Shown: one piece after another, positions 15,568-16,186 of the stretch
How positions within the stretch are numbered: the first letter of the stretch is position 1
How the letters are laid out: each line of letters opens with the position of its first letter
Source: Gp6-AA40 sp964505975
GTDB lineage: Bacteria; Acidobacteriota; Vicinamibacteria; Vicinamibacterales; UBA2999
Direction of reading: 5' to 3'
Length of the DNA: 16,186 nucleotides
Assembly: GCA_964505975.1 (NCBI GenBank)
Contig: CAZDLW010000117.1
Location: 1 to 16,186, forward strand
Notes under the pieces: model-generated
Databases searched by the model: none
Told to the model about the DNA's origin: nothing
What the model saw: only the letters and a program-made list of their open reading frames with translations
Position numbers and translations under genes: made by a program

Positions 15568-16186
15568 ATGGTCGAGGGGCTTGCCGACCTGGAGGAGATC
15601 ACCTCGCTCCAGGCCCCACATCGCGTCGCAGACGCCCTGCTGCGCGACAGCCTCGACGAAGCGGGTACGCCGTTCCGCCAGACCGCGGTGGGCCGCGCCT
15701 GCACCGACTCGCGTCCGAACCACGCGACCGCGATGTTCCGCTACTGTCCGACCGCCCTGCTCTTCGGCGTCTGGGATTCCACGGGTCCGAGGGGCGGCCT
15801 TGGCACGAAGTTCCAGCGGGTGCTCGTCTCCGAAATCGTCGGGTACGACGTCGCCACCGGCGTGAAGACCGCGAGCCGAATCGACCCTGCCGGCATTGAG
15901 CGGAAAGCTGGCCCCGTCTACGAGTCGAGAGCCGACGCCAGCGAGTGGACGAGCCTGGAAGAGGAAGCCGCGCAGGAGAAGGGCAAGCCGAAGCTGTTCA
16001 GTCGGAAAGGCACGGGCGACAAGGGCACGCCCGCGGCAATCAACCACGGCAACATCCCACCAAGCATCGATGCCGAAGCCGGCGGCGTCACGATGGCGTA
16101 CGCGGTCCACACGGTCGTCCTGTCGCTCGCCGGCCTGCGCCGGCTGCGTTTCCCGACACGCGCCGACGGCAGTCCCGTACCCGCCG
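15568..16186 (+). CDS. csb1: Csb1/Cas7 subunit of a type I-G (I-U) CRISPR effector, N-terminal part missing, cut by window edge
   Basis: The visible 206 residues match the GSU0053-like Csb1 (Cas7u) family, the backbone RAMP protein that coats the crRNA in type I-G (formerly I-U) Cascade. Recognisable blocks are EITSLQAPHRVADALLRDS (about 10-28), CPTALLFGVWDSTGPRGGLG (about 60-79), LVSEIVGYDVATGVKTASRI, GPVYES, and AINHGNIPPSIDAEAGGVT followed by VVLSLAGLRRLRFP near the edge. Full-length members have roughly 80-100 residues before the first block, including a QSQANRME-like segment; here the frame meets a TAG at 15508-15510 and no such segment is present upstream, where the toxin-antitoxin genes lie instead. 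So the gene is probably 5'-truncated. An in-frame ATG at 15523 would only add unrelated residues. The 3' end, and perhaps csb2 and other cas genes, lie beyond the window. Confidence 0.85.
   Translation, partial: MVEGLADLEEITSLQAPHRVADALLRDSLDEAGTPFRQTAVGRACTDSRPNHATAMFRYCPTALLFGVWDSTGPRGGLGTKFQRVLVSEIVGYDVATGVKTASRIDPAGIERKAGPVYESRADASEWTSLEEEAAQEKGKPKLFSRKGTGDKGTPAAINHGNIPPSIDAEAGGVTMAYAVHTVVLSLAGLRRLRFPTRADGSPVPA

Noticed and set aside
15253..16110. 285-codon minus-strand open frame at the right edge
   Set aside because: It is opposite the Csb1-like frame, which shows extended family similarity; the minus frame shows none.
14733..16186. CRISPR array near the csb1 fragment
   Set aside because: No regularly spaced direct repeats are seen in this stretch.

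Overview
This is a visibly GC-rich bacterial window with dense, mostly short-spaced genes. The gene content points to a diderm bacterium, most likely an Acidobacteriota (Vicinamibacteria-like) genome. The main reason is the pair at the left edge, a PadR-family repressor overlapping an ADOP-type (acidobacterial duplicated orphan permease) MacB/FtsX-like permease. The outer-membrane Omp85 barrel shows a Gram-negative envelope. The taxonomic assignment is inference.

Layout: (1) 1-2043, minus strand: padR-like gene, then an ADOP permease whose C-terminus runs off the left edge. (2) 2044-2559: about 500 bases without a convincing gene, ending in a long imperfect palindrome that covers the start codon of the next gene. 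(3) 2560-3711, plus: AAA_14/DUF4143 ATPase. (4) 3766-10284, plus: a 2172-residue protein joining a TamB-like inner-membrane/periplasmic chain to five POTRA domains and an Omp85 beta-barrel. It is in effect a one-polypeptide TAM complex and is the most striking item in the window. (5) 10291-11407, minus: a secreted TPR protein, and upstream of it an OsmC peroxidase. (6) 11669-14732, plus: a two-gene operon of a KaiC-like double ATPase and a hybrid histidine kinase with an N-terminal degenerate receiver domain. (7) 14763-15508, minus: a DUF433/DUF5615 toxin-antitoxin pair. (8) 15568 to the right edge, plus: a Csb1/Cas7 subunit of a type I-G (formerly I-U, GSU0053-like) CRISPR effector that appears to lack its N-terminal part and runs off the window.

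How they work together: PadR probably controls itself and the permease through translational overlap. The TamB-Omp85 fusion would span from inner to outer membrane and serve outer-membrane protein insertion and/or lipid transport. The KaiC-like protein and the kinase probably form one signalling module. The toxin-antitoxin pair sits exactly where the 5' part of csb1 should be, suggesting that a defence locus was remodelled there. No tRNA, rRNA, CRISPR array or insertion sequence was seen in the window.
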